A stretch of 64,000 bases of DNA. It comes from Halorubrum sp. CBA1229 (GTDB lineage: Archaea; Halobacteriota; Halobacteria; Halobacteriales; Haloferacaceae). The notes below the pieces were generated by a model. It searched no databases and was not told the origin of the DNA. It worked only from the letters and a program-made list of their open reading frames with translations. Made by a program: the position numbers and the translations under genes. The DNA lies in contig NZ_CP054585.1 of assembly GCF_003721435.2 (NCBI RefSeq), positions 2,728,001 through 2,792,000 of the forward strand, read 5' to 3'. Positions 8,270 to 19,612 of this stretch are shown here, in pieces; the first letter of the stretch is position 1, and every line of letters begins with the position of its first letter.

Positions 8270-8839
8270 ATGACCGAACACCAGCGTCAGTCGGTGTCGC
8301 GTCGGAGTCTTCTCGCCGGGGTCGGCGCGGGCCTCTCGCTCGCGGCCGCCGGCTGTCTGGGCGAGGAGAGCGCGTCGATCACGCCGATCTCGCTCGACGG
8401 GGAGCGCGCCTGCGACGAGTGCGGCATGATAGTCGAGGACCACCCCGGTCCGGTCGGGCAGATCCACTTCGAGGACGACGAGCCCGAGGGCGGCCGACCG
8501 GGACAGTTCTGCAGCAGCGTCTGCACGTACACCTACCTGTTCGACGCCGAGGACGCGGGCCGGACCCCGCTGGCGACGTTCCTCACCGACTACTCGCTCG
8601 TCGACCAGGAGGTGTTCGAGGAGGGCTCCGACACGATGTTCTCCTCACACGTCGAGAGCGAGGCGTTCTCGCGGACGACGGAGCTCACGGTCGTCGCGCG
8701 CAGCGAGGTCGTCGGCGCCATGGGCCCCGAACTGATCCCGTTCAGCGAGGCGGACGACGTCGACTCCTTCGTCGAGGAGTACGGGGGCGAACCGATGGCG
8801 GCGACTGACGTGGAACGGTCGACGCTCGAAGCCTTATAA
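8270..8839 (+). CDS. nosL: NosL family copper chaperone lipoprotein
   Basis: 189 residues. Tat-like start with RR at residues 11-12, hydrophobic stretch, and a lipobox Cys29 (AAAGCLG), so probably anchored outside the membrane. The NosL signature C-x-x-C-G-M is present (ACDECGMIVEDHPG, residues 47-60), followed by FCSSVCTYTYLF, a second Cys pair that is expected in the family. NosL binds Cu(I) through the conserved Cys/Met site. The ATG at 8270 begins the RR-containing leader; upstream in-frame sequence belongs to the intergenic and nosD region. The TAA stop lies inside a cttataaat sequence. It is divergent from nosD and thus probably shares a regulatory region with it. Confidence 0.9.
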   Translation: MTEHQRQSVSRRSLLAGVGAGLSLAAAGCLGEESASITPISLDGERACDECGMIVEDHPGPVGQIHFEDDEPEGGRPGQFCSSVCTYTYLFDAEDAGRTPLATFLTDYSLVDQEVFEEGSDTMFSSHVESEAFSRTTELTVVARSEVVGAMGPELIPFSEADDVDSFVEEYGGEPMAATDVERSTLEAL

Positions 8840-8965
8840 ATAGTCGAGGCTGTCGACATCGAGTCCGTCGACATCGTGGTCGACGGCGTATTCGTTATAA
8901 ACAGGTCGTCGCGAGCGCGGGTCTCTTATAAACGGTGTGCGAGTGGACGACGGCGTTCCCGCCGG

Positions 8966-12187
<3,222 letters not shown>

Positions 12188-12314
12188 TATCGCGACGAAG
12201 TACGCTCATCGTAATAAGGTCGACGATAAAGTACGAATCTCGCAGCTAGTTTGCGATTTTCGCAAGGTATGTCGAGCCATAGCGCACGAGATACGGTGCC
12301 ACGCTTCCCGACAA

Positions 12315-12322
12315 TTTATAAG
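12315..12322 (+). promoter_or_regulatory. TATA box for the S66 peptidase gene
   Basis: The sequence tttataag is centred 27 bases before the ATG at 12346, the spacing expected for leaderless haloarchaeal transcripts. It lies in the intergenic region shared with the divergent carB gene. Confidence 0.6.
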
Positions 12323-12345
12323 ACCGCCGGACACAGCCCGCCAGC

Positions 12346-13383
12346 ATGGCGTTCACGACGCCCCCGCCGCTCGCCGACGGGCAGGTGCTCGCGATCGCGG
12401 CGCCCTCGCGGCCGGCCGACGCCACACGGCTTCGGATCGGCCGCGAGCGACTCGACGCGCTCGGCGTCGAGACGAGAGTGCTGCCGACGGCGGAGCCCGA
12501 CCGCGACGACCCGGCGTCGCCCGCCGAGCGCGCCGCCGATGTCGAGGCGGCCTTCGCCGACCCGGAAGTCGGCGCCGTGATGGCGTACACCGGCGGCGAC
12601 GACCAGATACGGGTCCTGCGACACTTGGACGGCGACGCGCTCGCGGCGAATCCGACGCGGTTCTTCGGGTACAGCGACAACGACAACCTCCGGCTGTTCC
12701 TCTGGGACCTCGGGATCGTCAGCTACGGGATCGGCGTCCATCCGGACCTCGTCTGCGACGCCGAGCTCCACCCGTACACCGAGCGGTACCTCCGGCGCGC
12801 GCTGTTCGAGGACTCGCTCGGCGCCGTCGAGCCCGCCGACGAGTGGACCGACGAGTGGTTCGACTTCGAGACGGGCGAACCGCGCGCGTGGCGCGACAAC
12901 CCGGGCCCGACGGTGTGGGTCGGCCCGGACGCGGATCCCGACGAACCGGTCGGGGGCCGAGTCTGGGGCGGCTCCTTCGGGATCGTGAAGTGGCACCTCC
13001 AGGCGGACCGGTATCTGCCGGCCCCGGAGCGCCTCGACGGCGCCGTCCTCGCGCTGGAGACGTCCGAGGACGTGCCGCCGCCGCGCGAGGTCGGCTACGC
13101 GCTGCGCGCGATGGGCGAGCGCGGGCTGTTGGAGCGATTCGACGGCGTGCTCGTCGGTCGCCCGCGGACGAACGCCCCGACGCTGGAGTGGGACCCCGAC
13201 CCCGAGGAGTACCCGACCGAGCTGGAGCGCGTGGTCACTCGCGAACTCGAGCGATACGCGCCCGGCACCGTCGCCGGCCTCGGCTACGACTTCGGCCACA
13301 CCGACCCCTCCTTCCCGCTCCCGCTCGGCGCGGTCGCGACGCTCGATCCGGCGGACGGTGCGCTCCGGTTCGACCCGGACTGA
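12346..13383 (+). CDS. LD-carboxypeptidase / MccF-like serine peptidase (family S66)
   Basis: 345 residues. It opens with the S66 pattern PLADGQVLAIAAPSRP, contains the nucleophile elbow FFGYSDNDNL (Ser110), the acid region VLALETSEDVPPP and a C-terminal His in GLGYDFGHTDPSFPLPLG, so the Ser-Glu-His triad of the family looks complete. S66 enzymes cut murein tetrapeptides or inactivate microcin C-type nucleotide peptides. Archaea lack murein, so a role in peptide-nucleotide detoxification or in handling scavenged cell-wall peptides is more plausible than wall recycling; this is inference. It is monocistronic: the next gene is convergent. Confidence 0.88.
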   Translation: MAFTTPPPLADGQVLAIAAPSRPADATRLRIGRERLDALGVETRVLPTAEPDRDDPASPAERAADVEAAFADPEVGAVMAYTGGDDQIRVLRHLDGDALAANPTRFFGYSDNDNLRLFLWDLGIVSYGIGVHPDLVCDAELHPYTERYLRRALFEDSLGAVEPADEWTDEWFDFETGEPRAWRDNPGPTVWVGPDADPDEPVGGRVWGGSFGIVKWHLQADRYLPAPERLDGAVLALETSEDVPPPREVGYALRAMGERGLLERFDGVLVGRPRTNAPTLEWDPDPEEYPTELERVVTRELERYAPGTVAGLGYDFGHTDPSFPLPLGAVATLDPADGALRFDPD

Positions 13384-13424
13384 CCGCTCCGTCCGTGGGA
13401 GTCGCTTCGGTCGGGGCGCCGCGA

Positions 13425-13640
13425 TCAGGTCTCCAGTCGGTACCGGTAGGGCCGGTCCGCGATGACCTCGACCTCGCCGCGCTCGGCCCACCGACCGAGC
13501 ACGGTCGCGACGCGGTGCGGGCTGTCGATCTCCTCGCATTCCTCCGCGAGCGCGAGGATCTCCCGCGCCGTCAGCGGCTCGTCGGCGTCGGCGAGCACGC
13601 TGCGAATCCGGTCGTATCGGTCGTATTCGCGGGTGCTCAT
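13425..13640 (-). CDS. Small HTH-domain protein
   Basis: 71 residues from an ATG at 13640. It consists almost wholly of a winged helix-turn-helix: YDRIRSVLADADEPLTAREILALAEE, then DSPHRVATVLGRWAERGEVEVIADRPYRYRL, with the wing at the end. The shorter start was chosen because a ctatatg box lies 27 bases before it, fitting a leaderless transcript; an alternative ATG at 13664 would add eight residues. Such proteins are common in haloarchaea as single-domain regulators or accessory factors; no ligand or target can be read. Its gene converges with the S66 peptidase gene (41 bases between the stops). Confidence 0.75.
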   Translation of the reverse strand: MSTREYDRYDRIRSVLADADEPLTAREILALAEECEEIDSPHRVATVLGRWAERGEVEVIADRPYRYRLET

Positions 13641-13663
13641 ACGTCTTACGTACGGTACCCGCA

Positions 13664-13670
13664 CATATAG
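13664..13670 (-). promoter_or_regulatory. TATA box for the small HTH gene
   Basis: Minus-strand ctatatg is centred 27 bases before the ATG at 13640, which fixes the likely start of the small HTH protein. Confidence 0.55.
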
Positions 13671-13775
13671 GGTTCAGTGAGACAGGAGTCGGACAACTGT
13701 CTGACAAGAGGCGTGAGACCGGCGTTCGCGGGGGATTCGGCCGATTTCGAGCCCCGGCCACCCCGCCGCTGGGCG

Positions 13776-14309
13776 TCAGGCGTACGGGTCCTCGGCCTCG
13801 AGGTCCCGCTCGGCGCGGTACTGCTCGACGAACTCGCTCACGTCGAACTCGACCATCTCCGCCTCGAACGCCGAGAGCGCCTCGTCGTCGTCGGCGTGGC
13901 TCACGGCGTGTTCCATCAGCTCGACGACGAGCTCGACGACGATCTCGTGGAGGCGGCGGGAGTCGAAGTCGGTCACCCACGCCATCGCGTAGCCGACGTC
14001 CGCGTTCTCGCTCGCGTCGTAGGCGACGACGGCCTCCGGGAACTCCTCCAACACGACGCCGAGGAGGTGCGGCGTGTCGAACTCCGGCATCTCCTCGCTG
14101 GTCGTCTCGATCGCCTCGCGGAGCACCTCGACGAGGAAGTCGGGGAGGAACCGCTCGGGCGGATGAACGTCCATCACGACCGCGTGCGACTCGCCGCAGT
14201 CGCACTCGAACTCGCGCATGCCGAGGTCCAGCTCGCCGGCCGCCATCGTCTGCCCGCAGGGCAGCTCCAGCGTGTTCTCGTCATCGCCCGGGACGCGCGG
14301 CTGGGACAT
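13776..14309 (-). CDS. Haloarchaeal conserved protein with Cys-rich N-terminus (DUF5815-like)
   Basis: 177 residues, acidic. The N-terminal part has Cys residues in a zinc-finger-like arrangement: LPCGQTMAAGELDLG followed by REFECDCGESHAVVMDVHPPERF. The rest is helical, with repeated Glu/Val-rich stretches ([48 protein letters not shown]). I believe this is the haloarchaeal DUF5815 family, from memory and not checked. No enzyme motif is visible. A rich acidic helical body with a small metal-binding head suggests a structural or protein-interaction role. It is monocistronic, and both neighbours are on the same strand but separated by more than 80 bases. Confidence 0.75.
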   Translation of the reverse strand: MSQPRVPGDDENTLELPCGQTMAAGELDLGMREFECDCGESHAVVMDVHPPERFLPDFLVEVLREAIETTSEEMPEFDTPHLLGVVLEEFPEAVVAYDASENADVGYAMAWVTDFDSRRLHEIVVELVVELMEHAVSHADDDEALSAFEAEMVEFDVSEFVEQYRAERDLEAEDPYA

Positions 14310-14390
14310 GGCCCCGCTTGGTCGCTGTCGAGGTTAAAAGAAGCGGAACGAGACGCTCGGCGGATTGAAATCCCGGGGCGAAACGGGCGG

Positions 14391-14693
14391 CTACTCGTGG
14401 TCGCCTTCGTGGTCTGAGTGGTCGGAGTCGTCGTCTCCGTGGTCTGAGTGGTCGGAATCGTCGCCTTCGTGGTCTGAGTGGTCGCCTTCGTGGTCTGAGT
14501 GGTCGGAGTCGTGGTCGGAGTCGTCGCCTTCGTGACCGCCCCCGTGCGTCTCCACCTCGGCCTCCACCTCGATCTCGATGCCCCCGGCCTCGTAGCTGGC
14601 CTCGACGAGTTCGGCGTCGTCGCGCTCGATCTCGAGCTCGTCGCTGTCGACCTCTACGTCGACCTCGACGTCGACGGTGACGTCCTCGGACAT
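14391..14693 (-). CDS. Small acidic protein with Asp/His-rich repetitive tail
   Basis: 100 residues. The N-terminal half alternates Val with Asp/Glu (MSEDVTVDVEVDVEVDSDEL, then ELVEASYEAGGIEIEVEAEVETHGGG), a pattern that could form an amphipathic beta sheet. Residues 50-100 are nearly only Asp, His, Ser, Gly and Glu, in short repeats of SDHSDHEGD and SDHEGDD type; the DNA shows a matching 12-15-base tandem repeat at about 14395-14525. Clusters of His and Asp suggest binding of divalent metals such as Ni, Zn or Cu. No homologous family is recognised. It lies between two long genes on the same strand and 2.6 kb from larC, which has a similar His-rich segment. The repeats may vary in number between strains. 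Confidence 0.7.
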   Translation of the reverse strand: MSEDVTVDVEVDVEVDSDELEIERDDAELVEASYEAGGIEIEVEAEVETHGGGHEGDDSDHDSDHSDHEGDHSDHEGDDSDHSDHGDDDSDHSDHEGDHE

Positions 14694-14768
14694 AGTCGGC
14701 TCTCGCTACGGACTACGCACGCAAAAACGGTCGGCGCGGACGGTCGGGCCCGGAGACGGGTCCGCCGC

Positions 14769-16991
14769 CTACTGGAACCCGATACGGCCGCCGGTGTCGC
14801 GGATCGCGCTGCCGCTGCCGCCCTTGAACTGCTGTTCGATCTCCTCGTAGTACGCGAGGATGTCGTCGTTGATGGTGGGGCGCACGGACTCCATGGCGCG
14901 CCGGAAGTGTTTCATCTCGACCTCCTCCGCGTCGTCGTCGTCGCGCAGCGCCTCGATGGCGGCCTCGCGGGCGATCCCCTCGAGGTCGGAGCCGACGTAG
15001 CCGTCAGTGATCTCCGCGACCTCGCGGAGGCTCACGTCGGGCGCGAGCGGCGTGTCCCGGGTGTGGATGTCGAGGATCTGCTCGCGGCCCTCCTGGTCCG
15101 GCTGGCCGATCATCACGAGCCGGTCGAACCGGCCCGAACGCAGCAGCGCGGGGTCGATCATGTCGGGGCGGTTGGTGGCGCCGATCACCATCACGTCGCC
15201 CATGTCCTCGAGCCCGTCGAGCTCGGTGAGCAGCTGGTTGACGACGCGCTCGGAGACGTTGTTCCCCATTTCCTGCCCGCGCGAGGGCGCGAGGCTGTCG
15301 AGCTCGTCGAAGAAGATGATCGTCGGGCTCACCTGCCGGGCCTTCCGGAAGGTCTGCCGGATCGCCTTCTCCGACTCGCCGACCCACTTCGAGAGCAGCT
15401 GCGGCCCCCGGACCGAGATGAAGTTCGCGTTCGTCTCGTTGGCGACCGCCTTCGCCATCAGCGTCTTCCCGGTGCCGGGCGGCCCGTACAGCAGGACGCC
15501 CTTGGGAGCGTTGACGCCCATCCGGTCGAACTTCTCCGGCGAGGTGAGCGGCCACTCCACCGACTCCTGCACCTGCTGTTGGGCGTCGCTGAGCCCGCCC
15601 ACGTCGTCCCACGAGATCTTCGGGAGCTCGACGAGCACCTCCCGCATCGCCGACGGCTCCACCTCGCTCAGCGCGCCGCCGAAGTCGTCGCGCTTGACGA
15701 TCATCCGGTCGATGAGACTCGGCGGGACCTCCTCGTCGTCGAGGTCGATCTCCGGGAGGTAGCGCCGGAGCGCCTTCATCGCGGCCTCCTTCGTCAGGCT
15801 CTCGATGTCGGCGCCGACGAACCCGTGCGTCTCGTCGGCGAGGTGGTCGAGGGAGACGTCGTCCGAGAGCGGCATCCCGCGGGTGTGGATCTGGAGGATC
15901 TCCTTGCGGCCCGTCTCGTCGGGGACGCCGATCTCGATCTCGCGGTCGAACCGCCCCGGGCGGCGGAGCGCGGGGTCGACGCTGTCGACGCGGTTGGTCG
16001 CGCCGATGACGACCACCTGCCCGCGCGTCTCGAGGCCGTCCATCATCGTCAGGAGCTGGGCGACGACCCGACGCTCGACCTCGCCGGTGACGTCCTCGCG
16101 CTTGGGCGCGATCGAGTCGAGCTCGTCGATAAAGATGATGCTCGGGCTCTCCTCTTTCGCGTCCTCGAAGATCTCCCGGAGCTGCTGTTCGGACTCGCCG
16201 TAGTACTTCGAGATGATCTCCGGGCCGGCGATCGAGAAGAACGACGCCGACGTCTCGTTGGCGACGGCCTTCGCGAGCAGGGTCTTCCCGGTCCCCGGCG
16301 GGCCGTGCAGGAGGACCCCCTGCGGCGGCTCGATCCCGAGCTTCGAGAAGATCTGCGGGTGTTTCATCGGCAGCTCGACCATCTCTCGGACGCGCTGGAT
16401 CTCGTTTTGAAGGCCGCCGATGTCCTCGTAGGTGATCCCGCCGCCGGTCTTCTCGAACCCGGAGATCGGCTCCTCGCGGAGCTCGACCTCGGTGTCCTCG
16501 GTGATCAGGCAGACGCCGTCGGGTTCGGTCTCCACCGCGATCAGCGGGATCGCCTGCCCGGGCGACCGCATGAACGGGTGGTTCGTCGATGACATCACGG
16601 GGACGATGTCGCGCTCGACGACCGGGCGCTTGAGGATCTGTCGTTTCACCATGCCGGCGGCGTCGGACCCGAACTGCACGGACGCCTCCTCCGGCGGGGC
16701 CAGCACGAGCTTGTCGGCCTTCTCGGCCTCGGCCTTGCGGATGGTCACGCGCTCGCCGATGCCGACGTCGGCGTTCTGCCGGGTGAACCCGTCGACGCGG
16801 ACCGTGTCGGTGTTCCAGTCCTGGCGGTCGGCGCGCCAGACCTTCGCGGCGGTCGTCTCCGCGCCCTCGATCTCGATGATGTCGCCGGGCGAGAGCTTGA
16901 GGTGCAACAGCGTGTCGGGGTCGAGTCGGGCGATGCCGCGTCCCGAGTCGTTCGGGTACGCCTTCGCCACTTCGAGTTGGACTTCGTTCAT
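14769..16991 (-). CDS. Cdc48/p97-type AAA+ ATPase (VCP-like)
   Basis: 740 residues. It begins [19 protein letters not shown], the conserved Cdc48 N-domain (double-psi barrel), then two AAA+ modules. D1 has Walker [12 protein letters not shown] (GPPGTGKT at residues 230-237) and Walker [16 protein letters not shown]2 has a second GPPGTGKT near residue 505 and [14 protein letters not shown]. The arginine-finger and second-region-of-homology segments are visible in both. Such unfoldases pull proteins out of complexes and feed the archaeal proteasome. An upstream frame opening would add 41 residues, but it is basic and unlike the family. The gene is separated from larC by a 260-base divergent region. 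Confidence 0.95.
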   Translation of the reverse strand: MNEVQLEVAKAYPNDSGRGIARLDPDTLLHLKLSPGDIIEIEGAETTAAKVWRADRQDWNTDTVRVDGFTRQNADVGIGERVTIRKAEAEKADKLVLAPPEEASVQFGSDAAGMVKRQILKRPVVERDIVPVMSSTNHPFMRSPGQAIPLIAVETEPDGVCLITEDTEVELREEPISGFEKTGGGITYEDIGGLQNEIQRVREMVELPMKHPQIFSKLGIEPPQGVLLHGPPGTGKTLLAKAVANETSASFFSIAGPEIISKYYGESEQQLREIFEDAKEESPSIIFIDELDSIAPKREDVTGEVERRVVAQLLTMMDGLETRGQVVVIGATNRVDSVDPALRRPGRFDREIEIGVPDETGRKEILQIHTRGMPLSDDVSLDHLADETHGFVGADIESLTKEAAMKALRRYLPEIDLDDEEVPPSLIDRMIVKRDDFGGALSEVEPSAMREVLVELPKISWDDVGGLSDAQQQVQESVEWPLTSPEKFDRMGVNAPKGVLLYGPPGTGKTLMAKAVANETNANFISVRGPQLLSKWVGESEKAIRQTFRKARQVSPTIIFFDELDSLAPSRGQEMGNNVSERVVNQLLTELDGLEDMGDVMVIGATNRPDMIDPALLRSGRFDRLVMIGQPDQEGREQILDIHTRDTPLAPDVSLREVAEITDGYVGSDLEGIAREAAIEALRDDDDAEEVEMKHFRRAMESVRPTINDDILAYYEEIEQQFKGGSGSAIRDTGGRIGFQ

Positions 16992-17252
16992 GATTCCTCG
17001 CGGGGGTTGTCCGTATCTCCATCCGGTTCGGGAATAAGCCTGTTGCCCCTGGCGGTGCCGCCGGCCAGTCCGGGAGAACCGGCGGGCACAGAGAACTGTG
17101 TTATCATATGTCACGATACGAATCCCTCACTTAAAACGCCGTCGTAAGCGTGCGTTTTCGCCGTCGATCCGGCGGCGGTCGCGCCCGGAGATCGAGGCGG
17201 CCTTCGTCGACGGATCCGGAGGTATTTGTCCCGCGCTCGCCTCCGGTCGGGC

Positions 17253-18653
17253 ATGCGAACGCTCGCCTTCGACGGCCGGACCGGCGCCGCCGGCGACATG
17301 GTCTGCGCCGCGCTGATCGCGGCCGGCGCCGACCCCGATGTCCTCTCGGTCGTGGAAGACGCGCTCCCCGTCCGATACGAGGTCGGAGAGACGACGAAGA
17401 ACGGGATCCGGGCGACGACCGTGGACGTGCTCCTCGACGGAGCGGACGGCGGAGGGGCGACTGGGAACGAGGACGCGGACGACCACGGTCACAGCCACGA
17501 TCAGGAGCACGACCGGGGTCACAGCCACGAGCACGGCCACAGCCACAACGACGGTCACGACCACAGCCACGACCACGACCACAGCCACGACCACGAATCG
17601 GAGCGCGCCGAGGGCGCCGGCGTCCACCGCAGCTACCCCGAGGTTGTCGCGCTCGTGGAGTCGATGGAGCTCCCCGACGTCGTCGAGTCGCTCGCGCTCG
17701 ACGCCTTCGAGCGGCTCGGCCGCGCCGAGGCGTCGGTCCACGGCACCGACCTCGACGAGACGCACTTCCACGAGGTGGGCGCGGACGACGCGATCGCCGA
17801 CGTGGTGGGAGCGGCGCTCCTGATAACTGATCTCGACCCCCAGCGAGTCGTGACGACTCCCGTCGCCGCGGGCGGCGGCGAGGTCGAGATGAGCCACGGC
17901 GTCTACCCGGTCCCCGCGCCGGCGACGACAGAGATCGCGGCCGGCGCCGACTTCTCGCTGGTCGGCGGCCCGGTCGATCGCGAGCTGCTTACGCCGACCG
18001 GGGCCGCGATCCTCGCCGCGATTGCCGAGGGCGTCGGCCGCCTGCCCGCCCTCGACGTCGACGCCGCGGGCTACGGCGCGGGGAAGGCCACCTTTCCCGA
18101 TCACCCGAACGTGCTCCGCGCGCTCGTCGGCGAGAGCGACGAGCGCGGCGAGGACGCCGCGACCGAGCCGGCCGGCGACGGGCTCGTTCGCGACGAGATC
18201 GCGGTGTTGGAGACGAACCTCGACGACGCCGCTCCCGAGGTGCTCGGCGGGCTGCAGGAGACCCTCGCGAGCGCCGGTGCCCGCGACGTGACCGTCGTTC
18301 CGACGACGATGAAGAAGTCGCGGCCGGGGCACCTCGTGAAGGTGATCTGCAAGCCCGCGGACGCCGAGGCGGTCGCGGCGCGGCTCGCCCGCGAGACGGG
18401 CACCCTCGGCGTTCGACAGTCGAGCGCGAGCCACCGGTGGATCGCGGGGCGCGCCTTCGAGACGGCGACCCTCTCGATCGACGGCGACGACCACGAGGTG
18501 ACGGTGAAGGTGGCCTCGACCGCCGGCGGCGACGTCTACGACGTGAGCGCCGAGTACGACGACGCGGCCGCGGTCGCCGAGGCCGCCGGACTGCCGATCC
18601 GGGACGTGCTCCGGCGCGCGGAGGCGCGGGTTCGCGAGGAGATCGGCGAGTAG
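17253..18653 (+). CDS. larC: Nickel-pincer cofactor biosynthesis protein LarC
   Basis: 466 residues, complete LarC1-LarC2 type (DUF111): N-terminal MRTLAFDGRTGAAGDMVCAALIAAG, the ETHFHEVGADDAIADVVGAAL motif, and the C-terminal VLETNLDDAAPEVLGGLQE and GHLVKVICKP segments. LarC inserts nickel into the pyridinium dithiocarboxylate precursor that serves lactate racemase and relatives. Residues 78-114 are a His-rich insert of alternating HS/HD/HG units, typical of nickel-binding stretches in LarC1. The LarB and LarE partners and a LarA enzyme are not in the window. The start at 17253 is 26-31 bases after a ggtatttgtcc promoter-like run. A reading without frameshift shows the two halves are fused, unlike the split gene of Lactobacillus. 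Confidence 0.92.
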   Translation: MRTLAFDGRTGAAGDMVCAALIAAGADPDVLSVVEDALPVRYEVGETTKNGIRATTVDVLLDGADGGGATGNEDADDHGHSHDQEHDRGHSHEHGHSHNDGHDHSHDHDHSHDHESERAEGAGVHRSYPEVVALVESMELPDVVESLALDAFERLGRAEASVHGTDLDETHFHEVGADDAIADVVGAALLITDLDPQRVVTTPVAAGGGEVEMSHGVYPVPAPATTEIAAGADFSLVGGPVDRELLTPTGAAILAAIAEGVGRLPALDVDAAGYGAGKATFPDHPNVLRALVGESDERGEDAATEPAGDGLVRDEIAVLETNLDDAAPEVLGGLQETLASAGARDVTVVPTTMKKSRPGHLVKVICKPADAEAVAARLARETGTLGVRQSSASHRWIAGRAFETATLSIDGDDHEVTVKVASTAGGDVYDVSAEYDDAAAVAEAAGLPIRDVLRRAEARVREEIGE

Positions 18654-18722
18654 CCACCCGTTGTCGCCCGGCTCACCGTTTCGGGCTGGCCCGGGGGTCC
18701 GGTCCCCGGGTCCCCGTCCCGC

Positions 18723-19064
18723 TCATCCGCCCTCTACGCGCTCGACACGCTGGGGATCCACGCCGAACCCGTCCGTCAGTCGCTCCGCGACCCGGTCGGC
18801 GACGCCGCCGGGCGCGTCCGTCTCCGGGCGCCTGTCTGGGTCCGCGACCGGGCGCTCGCCGTCGACGGAGAGGGTCGCGACCGCCTCCACCGTGGTGTCG
18901 TTGAGCCCCGGCTGGATGCCGGCGATCGTCAGGTCGTCGACGGCGACGCCGTCGACCCGCTCTAACTGTTGACGGGCCCCGGCGACGAGGTCGCCGCCGG
19001 CCGCCTGCGAGACTCGGACGGTCACCGTCGCCTCCACCGTCTGCGTGCGGATGGCTGCTGCCAT
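18723..19064 (-). CDS. Haloarchaeal conserved hypothetical protein
   Basis: 113 residues on the minus strand, starting MAAAIRTQTVEATVTVRVSQAAGG. It alternates short strands (ATVTVRVS, TVEAVATLSVDG) with acidic loops and ends in DRVAERLTDGFGVDPQRVERVEGG. The composition (Asp, Val, Ala rich, few Lys) is normal haloarchaeal coding sequence. No signal peptide, membrane helix, Cys or His motif is visible. It converges with larC (69 bases between the stop codons) and is divergent from aspS across a 548-base region. I do not recognise the family. Confidence in coding comes from composition and the clean start, not from homology. Confidence 0.55.
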   Translation of the reverse strand: MAAAIRTQTVEATVTVRVSQAAGGDLVAGARQQLERVDGVAVDDLTIAGIQPGLNDTTVEAVATLSVDGERPVADPDRRPETDAPGGVADRVAERLTDGFGVDPQRVERVEGG

Positions 19065-19612
19065 GAGCCCCTCGCCGCGAGTCGAACGCGGTGCGACCTC
19101 GACCGCCGGCGTCGCTCTCGACGCCCGCGGGAGCGCGGGCGGAAGCGGCGTCGGCGCTCGCGAGGGGGCACGGTCGCGGTCGGCGCGATTCCGCTGTCGA
19201 TACGGCGGCGGCTGGAGAGGACAGGTGCGGTCCGTCCCGCGGGGGACTCTCCCCAGCCGACGCGCGTTACGCGGTCGGCCGGACGGACCGTGTACCCGGA
19301 GTCCCGTAGCCGTTCCAGCCGAGGGGCGCGCCGCTGGCGAGGGCGGCGAACGCCGAGGCGGTGGAACGGAAGTGGGTCACGCGTGGACTCCGGCGGCGCG
19401 AGTGCGCCGTTGACAGGTTGATATGTCGGATGGTTATTAAATCTATGGCGGGGTTGCGGGTTGGTAGCACGCGACTTATTCGGCGGTCGGTCCGGTCGAA
19501 GGGACCGGCGCGGAGGCGGGGTGAGACCGCCGCGCGCGACGGGTTCCGTCGACGGCGAGACGACAGGCCTATGCCGAACGCCCGACCAGACACACGTAAC
19601 GCAGCCACCGTC
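19065..19612. other. Long non-coding gap before aspS
   Basis: 548 bases without a convincing gene. Short frames exist on both strands, but their composition is strongly Arg-rich, as expected for shadow frames. Near 19434-19445 there is a ttattaaatct box that may be the aspS promoter, followed by an untranslated leader of about 150 bases; a second weak box (cttattcgg) lies near 19475-19485. I saw no convincing hairpin of terminator type and no match to RNase P or SRP RNA that I can support. Confidence 0.4.

Noticed and set aside
16992-17114. 41-residue extension of Cdc48
   Set aside because: Basic, unlike the haloarchaeal Cdc48 start [17 protein letters not shown]; no family support.
19361-19612. 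Long N-terminal extension of AspRS in the same frame
   Set aside because: The 84 extra residues are Arg-rich and unlike the family; the protein starts cleanly at [12 protein letters not shown] at 19613.
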